A stretch of 64,000 nucleotides of DNA from the NCBI RefSeq assembly GCF_003387475.1, contig NZ_QUNO01000001.1, positions 620,001-684,000 on the forward strand, written 5' to 3'. Under the pieces are notes generated by a model, which had not been told where the DNA came from, searched no databases, and saw only the letters and a program-made list of their open reading frames with translations. Positions within the stretch are counted from its first letter, which is position 1, and each line of letters starts with the position of its first letter. A program made the translations under genes and the position numbers. The stretch comes from Kutzneria buriramensis (GTDB taxonomy: Bacteria; Actinomycetota; Actinomycetes; Mycobacteriales; Pseudonocardiaceae). Below are positions 16,554-25,169 of this stretch, one piece after another.

Positions 16554-17863
16554 GCCAGCCTCAAAGCGGTGGGATAGTCGACGACGCGGGAACCGGGATG
16601 TGCGGTGGCGTAGGCCCGCGCCTCGGACTCGGTGTCGAAGGGGTGCAGGCCGTTGCCCGAGACCCAGTACGACTTGTCGGCGAACCACCGGGTCCCGGTG
16701 TCGGTGTCGTCGACGTAGGCGGCGCGAACCTGCTTGCCGCTGTCCCGGATGAGCCGCAGCAACGCGTCCGGCGACGAAGCGGCCACAGTGGAGGAGGCCC
16801 CGGCGAACCACACCTCGCCGGCGTTCGAAGGCCGATGTACGGCCGGCACCGACAACCGTGACAGCGGTCCTGGGTCGACGAAGGAGGAAAGATCCAGACC
16901 CTTGACGCCGCCGATGGACCGCAGGAACGGAATGTCCTTCTGCAGGGCGGAGATCAGATCCGGCCGCAGCGTCGGGTCGAAGGTGACGAGACCGTCGGGC
17001 CCGTTGTAGAGGTAGACCACCTCCGGCGCCAGTCCGGTCGCCGCCGCCACCTTCTGTGCCGCCTCCATGGGGTGCGCGTTCAGGAAGGCCGTGGCGTCCA
17101 GCTGCGCCTGGAGAAACGCCTGCACCGCATCGGGATTCGCGGCGGCGTACTTCTGTCGTACGACAACTCCGTGCCAGGTGGGCAGGTTCAGGGCCGCGCC
17201 GTCGTACAGCAGCCTGGCCCGGCCGGCGAACACCAGCTGCCCGGGCCAGGCCACGAACTGCCCCAGCGCGTCCACCGCCCCGGCCCGCAGCGCCGAGGCC
17301 CCGACGGCCGGGTCCTGGTTGATGATCTGCACGTCGCTGTCGGGATCGATGCCGGCGGCCGAAAGCGCACGAACGGTCGTGCCGTGACCGGCCGATCCGA
17401 TGCTGGCCGAGATCCGCTTCCCGCGCAGGTCGGCCAGCGTGCCGGCGGAGGACCCCGCCGGCACCACCACCATGTTCAGCGCCCCGCGCAGGTTGTAGCC
17501 GGTGGCCGAGATCAGCGACGTCCGCCCGTCGCCGAACTCCTGCGTGCGGGAGGCGTTGATCAGCAGCGGGAAGTCGCCCATCGAGCCGATGTCGATCTTC
17601 CCGGCGACCATCTGCGCGGTGATCGGCGCGCCGGTGGAGTAGTCCTGCCACTCGACCCGGTACGTCCTGCCGGTGCGCTGGCCCAGCGCCGAGAGCCGCT
17701 GCTCCAGGTACCCCTGCGCCCGCAGCAGCGTGCCGGCGGTGACGGTGTTGATCGTCTTGGACTGGTAGCCGACCACCAGGGTGACGACGTTCGACGTCGC
17801 GCCGGAGGCCACCGAGCAGGCCGTCAGGAACGCCAGCAGCAGTGCCGGCCAGGCCCGTCTCAT
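16550..17863 (-). CDS. SsuA-like binding lipoprotein with C-terminal NosL-like domain
   Basis: A 437-residue lipoprotein. The signal peptide ends in the lipobox LTAC. The middle is a type II periplasmic-binding fold of the SsuA/NrtA group (VGYQSKTINTV at the start, IDIGSMGDFPLL, DLRGKRISASIGSAGHGTTV, AVDALGQFVAWPGQLV). About the last 90 residues do not belong to that fold: VRAAYVDDTDTGTRW, YWVSGNGLHPFDTESEARAY and TAHPGSRVVDY follow the pattern of NosL, the accessory lipoprotein of nitrous-oxide reductase clusters, although the Pro-Met-Gly segment is missing. SsuA-NosL fusion is odd and could link substrate capture to a metal or redox function. ATGA overlaps on both sides. Confidence 0.85.
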   Translation of the reverse strand: MRRAWPALLLAFLTACSVASGATSNVVTLVVGYQSKTINTVTAGTLLRAQGYLEQRLSALGQRTGRTYRVEWQDYSTGAPITAQMVAGKIDIGSMGDFPLLINASRTQEFGDGRTSLISATGYNLRGALNMVVVPAGSSAGTLADLRGKRISASIGSAGHGTTVRALSAAGIDPDSDVQIINQDPAVGASALRAGAVDALGQFVAWPGQLVFAGRARLLYDGAALNLPTWHGVVVRQKYAAANPDAVQAFLQAQLDATAFLNAHPMEAAQKVAAATGLAPEVVYLYNGPDGLVTFDPTLRPDLISALQKDIPFLRSIGGVKGLDLSSFVDPGPLSRLSVPAVHRPSNAGEVWFAGASSTVAASSPDALLRLIRDSGKQVRAAYVDDTDTGTRWFADKSYWVSGNGLHPFDTESEARAYATAHPGSRVVDYPTALRLA

Positions 17864-18087
17864 CGGATCAGGAACGGCATGTTGACGGTGACCGCGCCGG
17901 TCGGGCAGCGCGCGGCGCACGGGCCGCAGTACCAGCACTCGTCCACGTGCATGTAGGCCACGTCGGTCTCCGGGTTGATGGCCAGCGAGTCCAGCGGGCA
18001 CACGTCCACGCAGAGTCGGCAACCTTTCACGCACAGTGACTCATCGATCACGACCGGGACATCCGCCCGGTTGGGCGCCAAAGCCAT
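17860..18087 (-). CDS. 2x[4Fe-4S] ferredoxin (AprB-like)
   Basis: A 75-residue ferredoxin with two clusters: CVKGCRLCVDVCP (C-x3-C-x2-C-x3-CP) and CWYCGPCAARCP (C-x2-C-x2-C-x3-CP). The one-residue-longer first motif and position beside an AprA-like flavoprotein suggest it passes electrons to or from that enzyme, in the cytoplasm. The ATG at 18087 has GAGGGG upstream. It begins 14 bp after the GntR stop and overlaps the binding-protein gene by ATGA. Confidence 0.92.
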   Translation of the reverse strand: MALAPNRADVPVVIDESLCVKGCRLCVDVCPLDSLAINPETDVAYMHVDECWYCGPCAARCPTGAVTVNMPFLIR

Positions 18088-18101
18088 CGCCAACAGCCCC
18101 T

Positions 18102-18821
18102 CTATCGGTCCAGTACGGCGCGCATGGTGAGCCGGTCCCCACGGAACCGGATGAACTCCAGGTCGACGGGCCGGCCGTCGGCCAGGTGGGTCAGCCGCTC
18201 CACCAGCAGCAGCGCCCCGCCGCGCGGCAGGTCGAGCACGGCGGCCACGTGCGGATCGGCGTTGACGGCCTCCATGCCGACCTCGGCCCGCCCCAGTGGC
18301 TGCCCGCAGATGCGCTCCAGCAGCGTGAAGACGTCGTTGTTGACGAGGTCCTCGGCCAGCAGCGGCTCGCCGACGTCGGCCGGCAGGTACGTCAGGTCCA
18401 GCGACAGCGGCAGGTCGTTCAGCCGCCGCAGCCGCTCGATGCACACGATGTCGGCGCCGACCGGGAGCCCGAGCCGCTCGGCCAGCACGCCGGTGGCCGC
18501 GACCACCCCCGAGGTCCGCACCTCGTTGGTCACCACGCCGTGCTCGTGCAGCGTCTCGGCCAGCCCCATCAACCGGTTCAGCCCGTGCGGGTACTTCCGC
18601 GCCACGACCACCGTGCCGACGCCCGGCGACCGCTCGATCAAGCCGTCCGCGCGCAGCAGCTCCAGCGCCTCACGCACGGCGTTGCGGGTCGCCCCGAACT
18701 CCCGGCCGAGAAGTCGCTCGTCCGGCAGCACGCCGTTCGTGAAGTCGCCGTCGAGCACCTGCCGGCGCAGGGCGTCGGCGATCTGCCTGGCCCGGTCGGC
18801 CCGTCGCGGTTGCGGATTCAC
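18102..18821 (-). CDS. GntR/HutC-family transcriptional regulator
   Basis: A 239-residue regulator with an N-terminal GntR winged helix (about 10-75, RLLGREFGATRNAVREALE as recognition region) and a C-terminal UTRA ligand-binding domain (about 95-235). It is the first gene of the six-gene redox/transport operon and very probably its local regulator. The ligand is unknown but should be the transported substrate or a product. Confidence 0.9.
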   Translation of the reverse strand: MNPQPRRADRARQIADALRRQVLDGDFTNGVLPDERLLGREFGATRNAVREALELLRADGLIERSPGVGTVVVARKYPHGLNRLMGLAETLHEHGVVTNEVRTSGVVAATGVLAERLGLPVGADIVCIERLRRLNDLPLSLDLTYLPADVGEPLLAEDLVNNDVFTLLERICGQPLGRAEVGMEAVNADPHVAAVLDLPRGGALLLVERLTHLADGRPVDLEFIRFRGDRLTMRAVLDR

Positions 18822-19143
18822 GGTGCCGAAGGTCGGGACGAGCCATTTCCGGTGGATGACAGCGATGTTTCCCCGGTGTTACGCCACCTGGTCAGGGGCC
18901 CTGGCCCAGGTGGAACGCGCGTTTCGCCACCGGCGGCCGAACGGGCCCGGTTCAGATTCTGGGATTTCCCGTCGGGGTCCGACGTAATGTCGGGTCCGGT
19001 CGTTACACGGTGAAACCGCAGCTGGCAAGGGGGCAACGGGCAGCACTTCACGGCATGGAGTCACCGTGAAGAGTTCGAGAAGTGGAGCCGGACACACTCG
19101 GCTACAGGAGGGATCACGGGGGTTATCCCAAGGAGGAGCAACG
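18822..19143. other. 322-bp divergent intergenic region
   Basis: Gene-free space between the GntR operon (leftwards) and the first LuxR regulator (rightwards), so it must hold both promoters. An inverted repeat CCGAC-gtaat-GTCGG lies at 18979-18993 inside two near-identical TCGGGGTCCG / TCGGGTCCGG copies and may be an operator. A strong ribosome site AAGGAGGAG lies at 19130-19138 before the LuxR GTG. No coding frame is convincing. Confidence 0.5.
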
Positions 19144-19767
19144 GTGGAGCGAGTTCGGGTAGGGGTCCACGCGGGCGACCCGATCACCCTGGCGGGAGTG
19201 GCCAGTCACCTGCGCGCACGTCCGGAGTTCCAGCTGGTGGGGGAGCGCCAGTTCGGGGAGGCGGCCGTGCTCGTGGTGTGCGCCGACGTGGTGACCTCGG
19301 AGGTCATGTCGGCGTTGCGCAGGTTCACCGAGAACTCCTCGGCGCGCTGCGTGCTGGTGACCAACGAGCTGCGCCAGGCCGACCTGCTCGCCGCTGTGGA
19401 GTGCCGGGTGGTGAGCGTGCTGCCCAGGGCGGACGCGACCGGCGACCGCCTGGCCGGCGCGGTGGTCGCCGCGGCGAGGGGCCGCGGCGACCTCCCTCCG
19501 GATCTGCTGGGGGAGCTGCTGTCCCAGGTGGAGCGCTTGCAGCGGGACGTGCTCGGCCCGCGCGGCCTGACCACCTCGGGGCTGGCCCCGCGCGAGGTGG
19601 ACGTGCTGCGGCTGATGGCGGAGGGCTGGGACACCGCGGAGATCGCGGAGAAGCTGTCCTATTCGGAGCGCACCGTGAAGAATGTCGTGTATGCGGTGAT
19701 GAGCCGGCTGGGGCTGCGCAACCGTCCGCACGCGGTCGCCTACGCCCTGCGAGCTGGCGTTATCTAG
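19144..19767 (+). CDS. LuxR-family regulator with atypical receiver-like domain (paralogue A)
   Basis: A 207-residue protein. The N-terminal ~115 residues start VRVGVHAGDPITLAGVASHL, like a NarL/FixJ receiver, but the phospho-acceptor strand reads VLVVCAD and the usual surrounding acidic residues are not evident, so phosphorylation is doubtful. The C-terminal LuxR helix-turn-helix is canonical (LAPREVDVLRLMAEGWDTAE, SERTVKNVVYAVMSRL). The GTG at 19144 is used because AAGGAGGAG lies just upstream. A paralogue of the same length lies at 33694-34317; each sits close to an AfsR-type regulator. Targets are unknown. Confidence 0.88.
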   Translation: MERVRVGVHAGDPITLAGVASHLRARPEFQLVGERQFGEAAVLVVCADVVTSEVMSALRRFTENSSARCVLVTNELRQADLLAAVECRVVSVLPRADATGDRLAGAVVAAARGRGDLPPDLLGELLSQVERLQRDVLGPRGLTTSGLAPREVDVLRLMAEGWDTAEIAEKLSYSERTVKNVVYAVMSRLGLRNRPHAVAYALRAGVI

Positions 19768-19839
19768 GTACCGGCTTGGGCCGATCGGTGGGGACCTGAT
19801 CACGATGTTTGGCCCTCGGCCGGTCAGACGGCCACAATC

Positions 19840-22824
19840 GTGCCCGTGCCGAGTACCTCGACCACGAGCGAGCCCCTGCGGTTCACGCTGCTCGGACCGG
19901 TTCGGGTGTGGCGTGGTGAGCGCGAACTGACGCTGGGTCCGCCGCAGCGCAAGGCCGTTCTCGCGACCCTGCTGCTGCGGGCGGACCAGGTGGTCACAGC
20001 GTCCGAGCTGGTCGATGCGGTCTGGGGTGACTCCGCGCCGGCGAGCGTGCATGGGGTCGTGCAGACGCACGTGTCGATGCTCAGGAGTGTGCTCGAGCCC
20101 GAGCGGCCGCGCCGCGGGCAGGCGAGCGTGCTGATGTCGGTCGGCAACGGCTACTCGCTGGCCGTCGGATCCGCGACGGTCGACCTCCGCGAGTTCGAGA
20201 AGACGCTGGAGCGGGCGCGGCAGCTGCGTGAAGAGGGCAACGCCCGCGACTCCGTCGATTGGTACGCCCGGGCGCTGGCGATGTGGCAGGGCGAGCCGCT
20301 GTCCGCCATCCCGGGTCCGGGGGCCGTGATCGAGCGGGCCCGGCTGAACGAGATCGTGCTCGGCGTCCAGGAGGAGCGCCTGGAGCTGATGGTCGCGCTC
20401 GGCCGGCACACCGCCGCCGTCACCGAGCTGTCGGCGCTGACCGGCGCCCATCCCGTCCGCGAACGGCTGCGGGCGTTGCACATGAAGGCGCTTTCCAGAT
20501 CGGGTCGCCGGGCCGACGCGCTGGCCGTCTACACGGACACGCGGCGCGTGATGGTGGACGAGCTGGGCATCGAACCCGGCTCCGAACTTCGTGATCTGCA
20601 CCGTCGCCTGCTGGCGGTCGACGAGCCGCCGGTTCAGCAGCAGCCGGCCGCCCCGCCGCCGGTCCAGCCGAGCCGCCGACCGGTCGTGCCCTTCATGGAC
20701 GAACCGTTGCCGGCCCTCATAGCGCCCGCACAGCTGCCGGCCGACGTCGCCGACTTCACGGGGCGCACCGCGCTCGTGAAGAAGCTCACGGCGATGCTGA
20801 CGCCCCGCACGCACCGGACCGCCCCGCCGCGCGCGTTGGTCGCCGGCATCGGCGGCGTGGGCAAGACGGCGCTGGCCGTGCACGCGGCGCACCAGGTGCG
20901 TCAGGACTACCCCGACGGCCAGCTCTACGTGGACCTTCGCGGTGCCGGCCCGGACGCCGCCGACCCGCTCAACGTGTTGAGTGCCTTCCTGCGGGCGTTC
21001 GGCGTGTCCCCCAACTCCACGCCGGCCGACCTCGACGAGCGGGCCGCGATGTACCGCTCGGTGCTGGCCACCCGCCGCGTCCTGGTGGTGCTGGACGACG
21101 CCGCCGACGCGGCCCAGATCCAGCACCTGCTGCCGGGTTCGGCGACCTGTGGCGTGCTGGTCACCAGCCGTCGCCGGCTGCCCGAGATGCAGTGGGACGA
21201 GCAGGCCGAGCTGGAGGGCATGTCCCGGGACGAGGCCCTGACCCTGTTCAGCCGCACCATCGGCGCGGAGCGGGCCGGCAAGGAGCCGGACGCCGTCGCC
21301 GAGGTGGTGGACGCCTGCGGGCGGCTGCCGCTGGCGCTGCGCATCACCGCCGCCAAGCTGGTCGACCGGCCGCAGTGGACGGTCCGCTCGATGGCCGACA
21401 AGCTCGCACGGGAAAGGGGCAGGCTGTCGGAGTTACGGGTGGGGAGCCTCGAAGTCGAGGCCACGTTTCACCTGGGCTACGGACAGCTCGACGCCACCTC
21501 CGCCCGCGCCTTCCGGCTGATGTCGCTGGCCGACGGCCCCGGCCTGTCGCTGCCGGCCGCCGCGGCCGTGGTCGGTGAGCCCGAGCGCGAGGCGGAGCCG
21601 GTGGCGGAGCGGTTGGTGGACCTGAACATGGTCGCCAGCCCCGCGCCGGATCACTACGCGTACCACGACCTGCTGCGGCTGTTCGCCCGCCAGCGGGCCG
21701 CGCAGACCGACAGCAAGCAGGACCGGATCGACGCGATGGTCCGCCTCGGCGACCACTACCTGGGCACGGCGGCGACGGCCGGCTGGCTGATCCAGGCGCC
21801 GGCCCAGCCGCGCGAGAAGTTCTCCGTGAAGCCGGGCGGGGTGAAGCTGCCCGACCTGAAGTCGGCGTTCGCCTGGTTCGAGGACGAGCAGCCGGCGCTG
21901 CTGGCGTCCGCGCGGCAGTTCCTCACCGACCCGGACCTGCCCTCGGAGTACGTGGTCGACCTGATCACGTTCCTGGAGCTGTATCTGGCCAACGGCACGC
22001 ACTTCGGCGAGATCGGGCAGATCGGCGAGCTGGCCGTGCGGGACGCTGAGCGGACCGGCGACCTGCGCGTCGAGGCGTGGGGACGGCGCAAGGTCGGCGA
22101 GGCCCACCTGCGGCGGTTCCAGCTGCCCGAGGCCGAGAACCAGCTGACCCGGTCCATCGCCGCCGCCGAGAAGGCCGGCGACCCCGGGGCCCTGGCCACC
22201 GCCATGGACCTGCTGGGCAGCGCCGAGTTCCGGATGGGACGGGTCGAGCAGTCGCTGGCCCACCTCGAGCGGGCCCTGGCCATCGCGCACGACGCCGGCG
22301 ACCTGGTGCGCGAGGCGTACGTGCTCGGCACGATCGGGCGCACCCAGTCCGAGCGCGGCGAGTTCGAGCTGGCCATGGGCGCCTGCGAGCAGAGCCGCGG
22401 CCTGCACGAGCAGCTCGGCAACGAGACCGGGCTGGCCCGCACCCTGTTCATGATGGGCCTGGTCTACCAGCGCTTCCGCCGGCTGGTGGAGTCGATCGAC
22501 CCGCTCGAGGAGTCGCTGGCCGTCTGCCTGGGCATCGAGCAGACCTTCGGCGAGGGACACAACCTGGTGATGCTGTCCAGGGGCTATCTGGCTGACGGCC
22601 GGGCCGAGCAGGCCGCGGCCGCCGCGTCCCGGGCCAAGGAGCTCGGCGAGGCCATCGGCGACGCCCACATGCACGCGATGGCCGTCGCCGAACTGGGGAA
22701 GGCCCTGCACGCGCTGGGCAAGCACGAGGCCGGCGACGAGCATCTGCACAGCGCCCAGGCGCTGCTGACCCAGCTGAACTCGCCGCAGGCGGCGGCCGTC
22801 ACTGCCCTCCTGAACCGAAAGTGA
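19840..22824 (+). CDS. AfsR/SARP-type STAND regulator (copy 1)
   Basis: A 994-residue multidomain regulator. Residues about 8-105 are an OmpR-type winged helix (LRFTLLGPVRVWRGERELTL) and about 110-255 the bacterial transcriptional activation domain, together the SARP module. NB-ARC follows: P-loop GIGGVGKTALAVH (near 335) and Walker B RRVLVVLDDA (near 410). About residues 720-985 are TPR repeats. AfsR proteins integrate signals for antibiotic production and development in streptomycetes. GTG start at 19840 or six bases later; no Shine-Dalgarno sequence is seen, so it may be leaderless. It lies 72 bp after the LuxR gene and overlaps the next gene by GTGA. Confidence 0.92.
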   Translation: MPVPSTSTTSEPLRFTLLGPVRVWRGERELTLGPPQRKAVLATLLLRADQVVTASELVDAVWGDSAPASVHGVVQTHVSMLRSVLEPERPRRGQASVLMSVGNGYSLAVGSATVDLREFEKTLERARQLREEGNARDSVDWYARALAMWQGEPLSAIPGPGAVIERARLNEIVLGVQEERLELMVALGRHTAAVTELSALTGAHPVRERLRALHMKALSRSGRRADALAVYTDTRRVMVDELGIEPGSELRDLHRRLLAVDEPPVQQQPAAPPPVQPSRRPVVPFMDEPLPALIAPAQLPADVADFTGRTALVKKLTAMLTPRTHRTAPPRALVAGIGGVGKTALAVHAAHQVRQDYPDGQLYVDLRGAGPDAADPLNVLSAFLRAFGVSPNSTPADLDERAAMYRSVLATRRVLVVLDDAADAAQIQHLLPGSATCGVLVTSRRRLPEMQWDEQAELEGMSRDEALTLFSRTIGAERAGKEPDAVAEVVDACGRLPLALRITAAKLVDRPQWTVRSMADKLARERGRLSELRVGSLEVEATFHLGYGQLDATSARAFRLMSLADGPGLSLPAAAAVVGEPEREAEPVAERLVDLNMVASPAPDHYAYHDLLRLFARQRAAQTDSKQDRIDAMVRLGDHYLGTAATAGWLIQAPAQPREKFSVKPGGVKLPDLKSAFAWFEDEQPALLASARQFLTDPDLPSEYVVDLITFLELYLANGTHFGEIGQIGELAVRDAERTGDLRVEAWGRRKVGEAHLRRFQLPEAENQLTRSIAAAEKAGDPGALATAMDLLGSAEFRMGRVEQSLAHLERALAIAHDAGDLVREAYVLGTIGRTQSERGEFELAMGACEQSRGLHEQLGNETGLARTLFMMGLVYQRFRRLVESIDPLEESLAVCLGIEQTFGEGHNLVMLSRGYLADGRAEQAAAAASRAKELGEAIGDAHMHAMAVAELGKALHALGKHEAGDEHLHSAQALLTQLNSPQAAAVTALLNRK

Positions 22825-25169
22825 TGTACCGCAAGCCACCCAATGGGGTGCCAGATTCCCTCGGATGCGGCAGTGTGCACGGTGTGCCGATCAGCGACGG
22901 GCCCGATGCGGGGGGCGAGGTCATCGAGTTCGACTGCCGTCAGGTGGGGTCCGCGCTTGTCGTGTGCTCGCCGAACGGGGCGAGCAAGGCGGCGAGGGTG
23001 CTGGCCATGGCCTTACCGGCCGACGCCGACCGCACGGTCGTCGTCGCCGACTTCCCGCCCGATTCCGGCCCCGAGGTCTGGACCGCGCTGGTCGCCGCGC
23101 TGCGCAAGCGCGGCCCGATCCGGCTCGCGGTGTCCCGGGCCGGCAGCGGGGAGCTGGGGTCGCCCGCGCAGTGGCTCTGCGACCAGCTGAACGTCGAGGT
23201 CGTCGCGCCGGACGGCGTGCTGCTGCCGGTGCCCGGCGGCTCCGCGTTCGTCATCGACTCGCACGGCGCCGGCTGCTGGTACCGCTTCCGGCCCGGGCAC
23301 CCGCCGGACCCGATGGGCAGCCGGTTCCCGGCTCCCGAGTGGGAGCCGATGACCCCGGGCAAGCCGTGGGCGTCCGGACGGGTCGGCGTCGCCGAGCCCA
23401 TCCCGGCCGGCCTGTGGATGCACGCCATGCCGTCGGTGACCGAGGGGCCGAGCCGCGAGCACGCCCGCCCCGTGTTCGCGCTGCCGTGCCGGCCCGAGGT
23501 GCTGACCATCGTGCTCGGAGGCCCGGAGGAGAAGCCGGTGCCGCCGGAGGAGATCCGGGCGCTGCTGACCGCGCTGCCCATGCCGGCGCGGACCAAGGTG
23601 CGGATCGCGCCGTACGGGGTGACGCCGCTGGGCACCGCCTACGCCGGCGAGCCGATCGGCCAGATCATCGCCGACCTGGTGGGCGAGCGCATCGCCGTCT
23701 ACTCCGGGCTGCCGGTGCTCGGCGCGGACGGCATCGACGTCGTCGCCTACGACGCGCAGGGCCAGCCGTCCTGGCGGCCGTTCACCACCGAGCTCGGCTA
23801 CTGGCCGCGGACCACGCCCAACGCCATGCCGCCCAGCATCATCGAGCACCGGCCGCCGGTCGGCGGCCTGGTGACCATCAGACCGGGCGTGTACCAGCTG
23901 TCCGAGGGCGCGGTGGTGGAGCTGGTCAACAGCGGCCTGTGGATCCGCGACCCCGCCGACCCGCCGCTGGACATCCACGTCCGCGGGCTGCCGATGGACC
24001 CGCTGTGGGCCCGGATCACCGTTGGCGTGCCGGGCATGCCGACCTCCCCGGAGCTGTTCGCGGCGGCCACGGAGCTGTACTCCCGGCTCGACCCGGACAC
24101 CCAGCGGGCGGTGCGCTTCGTGTTCAGCGACGCCTCGCAGCTCGTCGAGGAGAAGCCCGCCGAGCCGGTTCCCGCGCGGCCGCTGGCCGTGGTGGCGTCC
24201 GCGAAGACGGTGCCGCCTCCGACGATCGAGGACACCGACGTCGAGATGGAGCCCGTGCCCGTCGACGAGGACGACGACTTCGCGCACGGCAAGCACTCCG
24301 ACGACGGGCCGACGGCGATCGTGCCGCAGCACCTCGTGCAGTCGGCCACGCCGCCGCCACCGGCGCCCGAGGAGACCACCGCCGTCATCGAGGAGCACTT
24401 CGACACGGAAGGCACTGCTGGGGAGCCCTTCGAGGAGGTCGACCCCGAGCTCGACCTGTCCGCGCCGGAACCGGAACCCGAGCCGGAGCCCGAACCCGAG
24501 CCGACGATCTGGCACCAGCGCAGCACCCAGGCCGAGCGGGACTGGGTGCGGCACACGCTGGGCGAGAACTACGAGGGGCACGCGGCCGCGGTGCTCCGGC
24601 TCATCGCCAAGCACCCCGGCCTGCGCACGTCCGAGGACGCCACGCTGGAGGCGGTGGTCACCGACCTCGTCGCGGCGCAGATGTACCTGATCGCCAGCGA
24701 GCAGATGGTCAACTCGGCGCTGCGCGCCGGCGGCGATCTGGGCCAGCTCATGCCGTTCGTCCGCTGCGTGGTCTCCGGGCTGCGCCGGATGCCCCCGTTC
24801 GAGGGCGCGGTTCTCTGCTACGGCAAGGAAACCCTGGACATCGGGGACGTCATCACGGAGAAGGCGTTCCTGAACACGGCGTCCGCGCTGGACGCCGAGC
24901 TGCCCGGGCCGGTGGAGTACGTGGTGTGGTCGGTCAACGGCCGCAAGGCGGACGGGCTCGGCAACGCGGTGGACCGCGTGGTCTTCCTGCCGGACACCAG
25001 GTTCCGTGTGGTGTACGCCAGCAAGACGCGGCTGCTGCTGGTCGAGGACGACGTGGCCGAGCAGTCGCTGGGCCGGCTGGAGCGCGCCGTCGCGGACCGG
25101 GAAAGCATGTCCACAGTGGAGTACGCGGCGGTGAAGTCGCTGGAGTGGCCGCTAGGCATCGGCGCGTAG
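22821..25169 (+). CDS. large cytoplasmic protein, possible degenerate ART fold at C terminus
   Basis: A 782-residue protein with no transmembrane segment. The N-terminal ~430 residues are alpha/beta and match no family I recognise. A Pro/Glu-rich linker with an (EP)n tract lies at about 440-570. In the last ~200 residues, GAVLCYGKETL, then ITEKAFLNTASAL, then DRVVFLPDTRFRVVY follow the order of the three strands of ADP-ribosyltransferases (R, STS, ExE), but the arginine and catalytic glutamate are missing, so it would be inactive. The start overlaps the AfsR stop by GTGA; a GTG at 22884 is an alternative. Coupling to the AfsR gene suggests a shared pathway. Confidence 0.7.
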   Translation: MMYRKPPNGVPDSLGCGSVHGVPISDGPDAGGEVIEFDCRQVGSALVVCSPNGASKAARVLAMALPADADRTVVVADFPPDSGPEVWTALVAALRKRGPIRLAVSRAGSGELGSPAQWLCDQLNVEVVAPDGVLLPVPGGSAFVIDSHGAGCWYRFRPGHPPDPMGSRFPAPEWEPMTPGKPWASGRVGVAEPIPAGLWMHAMPSVTEGPSREHARPVFALPCRPEVLTIVLGGPEEKPVPPEEIRALLTALPMPARTKVRIAPYGVTPLGTAYAGEPIGQIIADLVGERIAVYSGLPVLGADGIDVVAYDAQGQPSWRPFTTELGYWPRTTPNAMPPSIIEHRPPVGGLVTIRPGVYQLSEGAVVELVNSGLWIRDPADPPLDIHVRGLPMDPLWARITVGVPGMPTSPELFAAATELYSRLDPDTQRAVRFVFSDASQLVEEKPAEPVPARPLAVVASAKTVPPPTIEDTDVEMEPVPVDEDDDFAHGKHSDDGPTAIVPQHLVQSATPPPPAPEETTAVIEEHFDTEGTAGEPFEEVDPELDLSAPEPEPEPEPEPEPTIWHQRSTQAERDWVRHTLGENYEGHAAAVLRLIAKHPGLRTSEDATLEAVVTDLVAAQMYLIASEQMVNSALRAGGDLGQLMPFVRCVVSGLRRMPPFEGAVLCYGKETLDIGDVITEKAFLNTASALDAELPGPVEYVVWSVNGRKADGLGNAVDRVVFLPDTRFRVVYASKTRLLLVEDDVAEQSLGRLERAVADRESMSTVEYAAVKSLEWPLGIGA

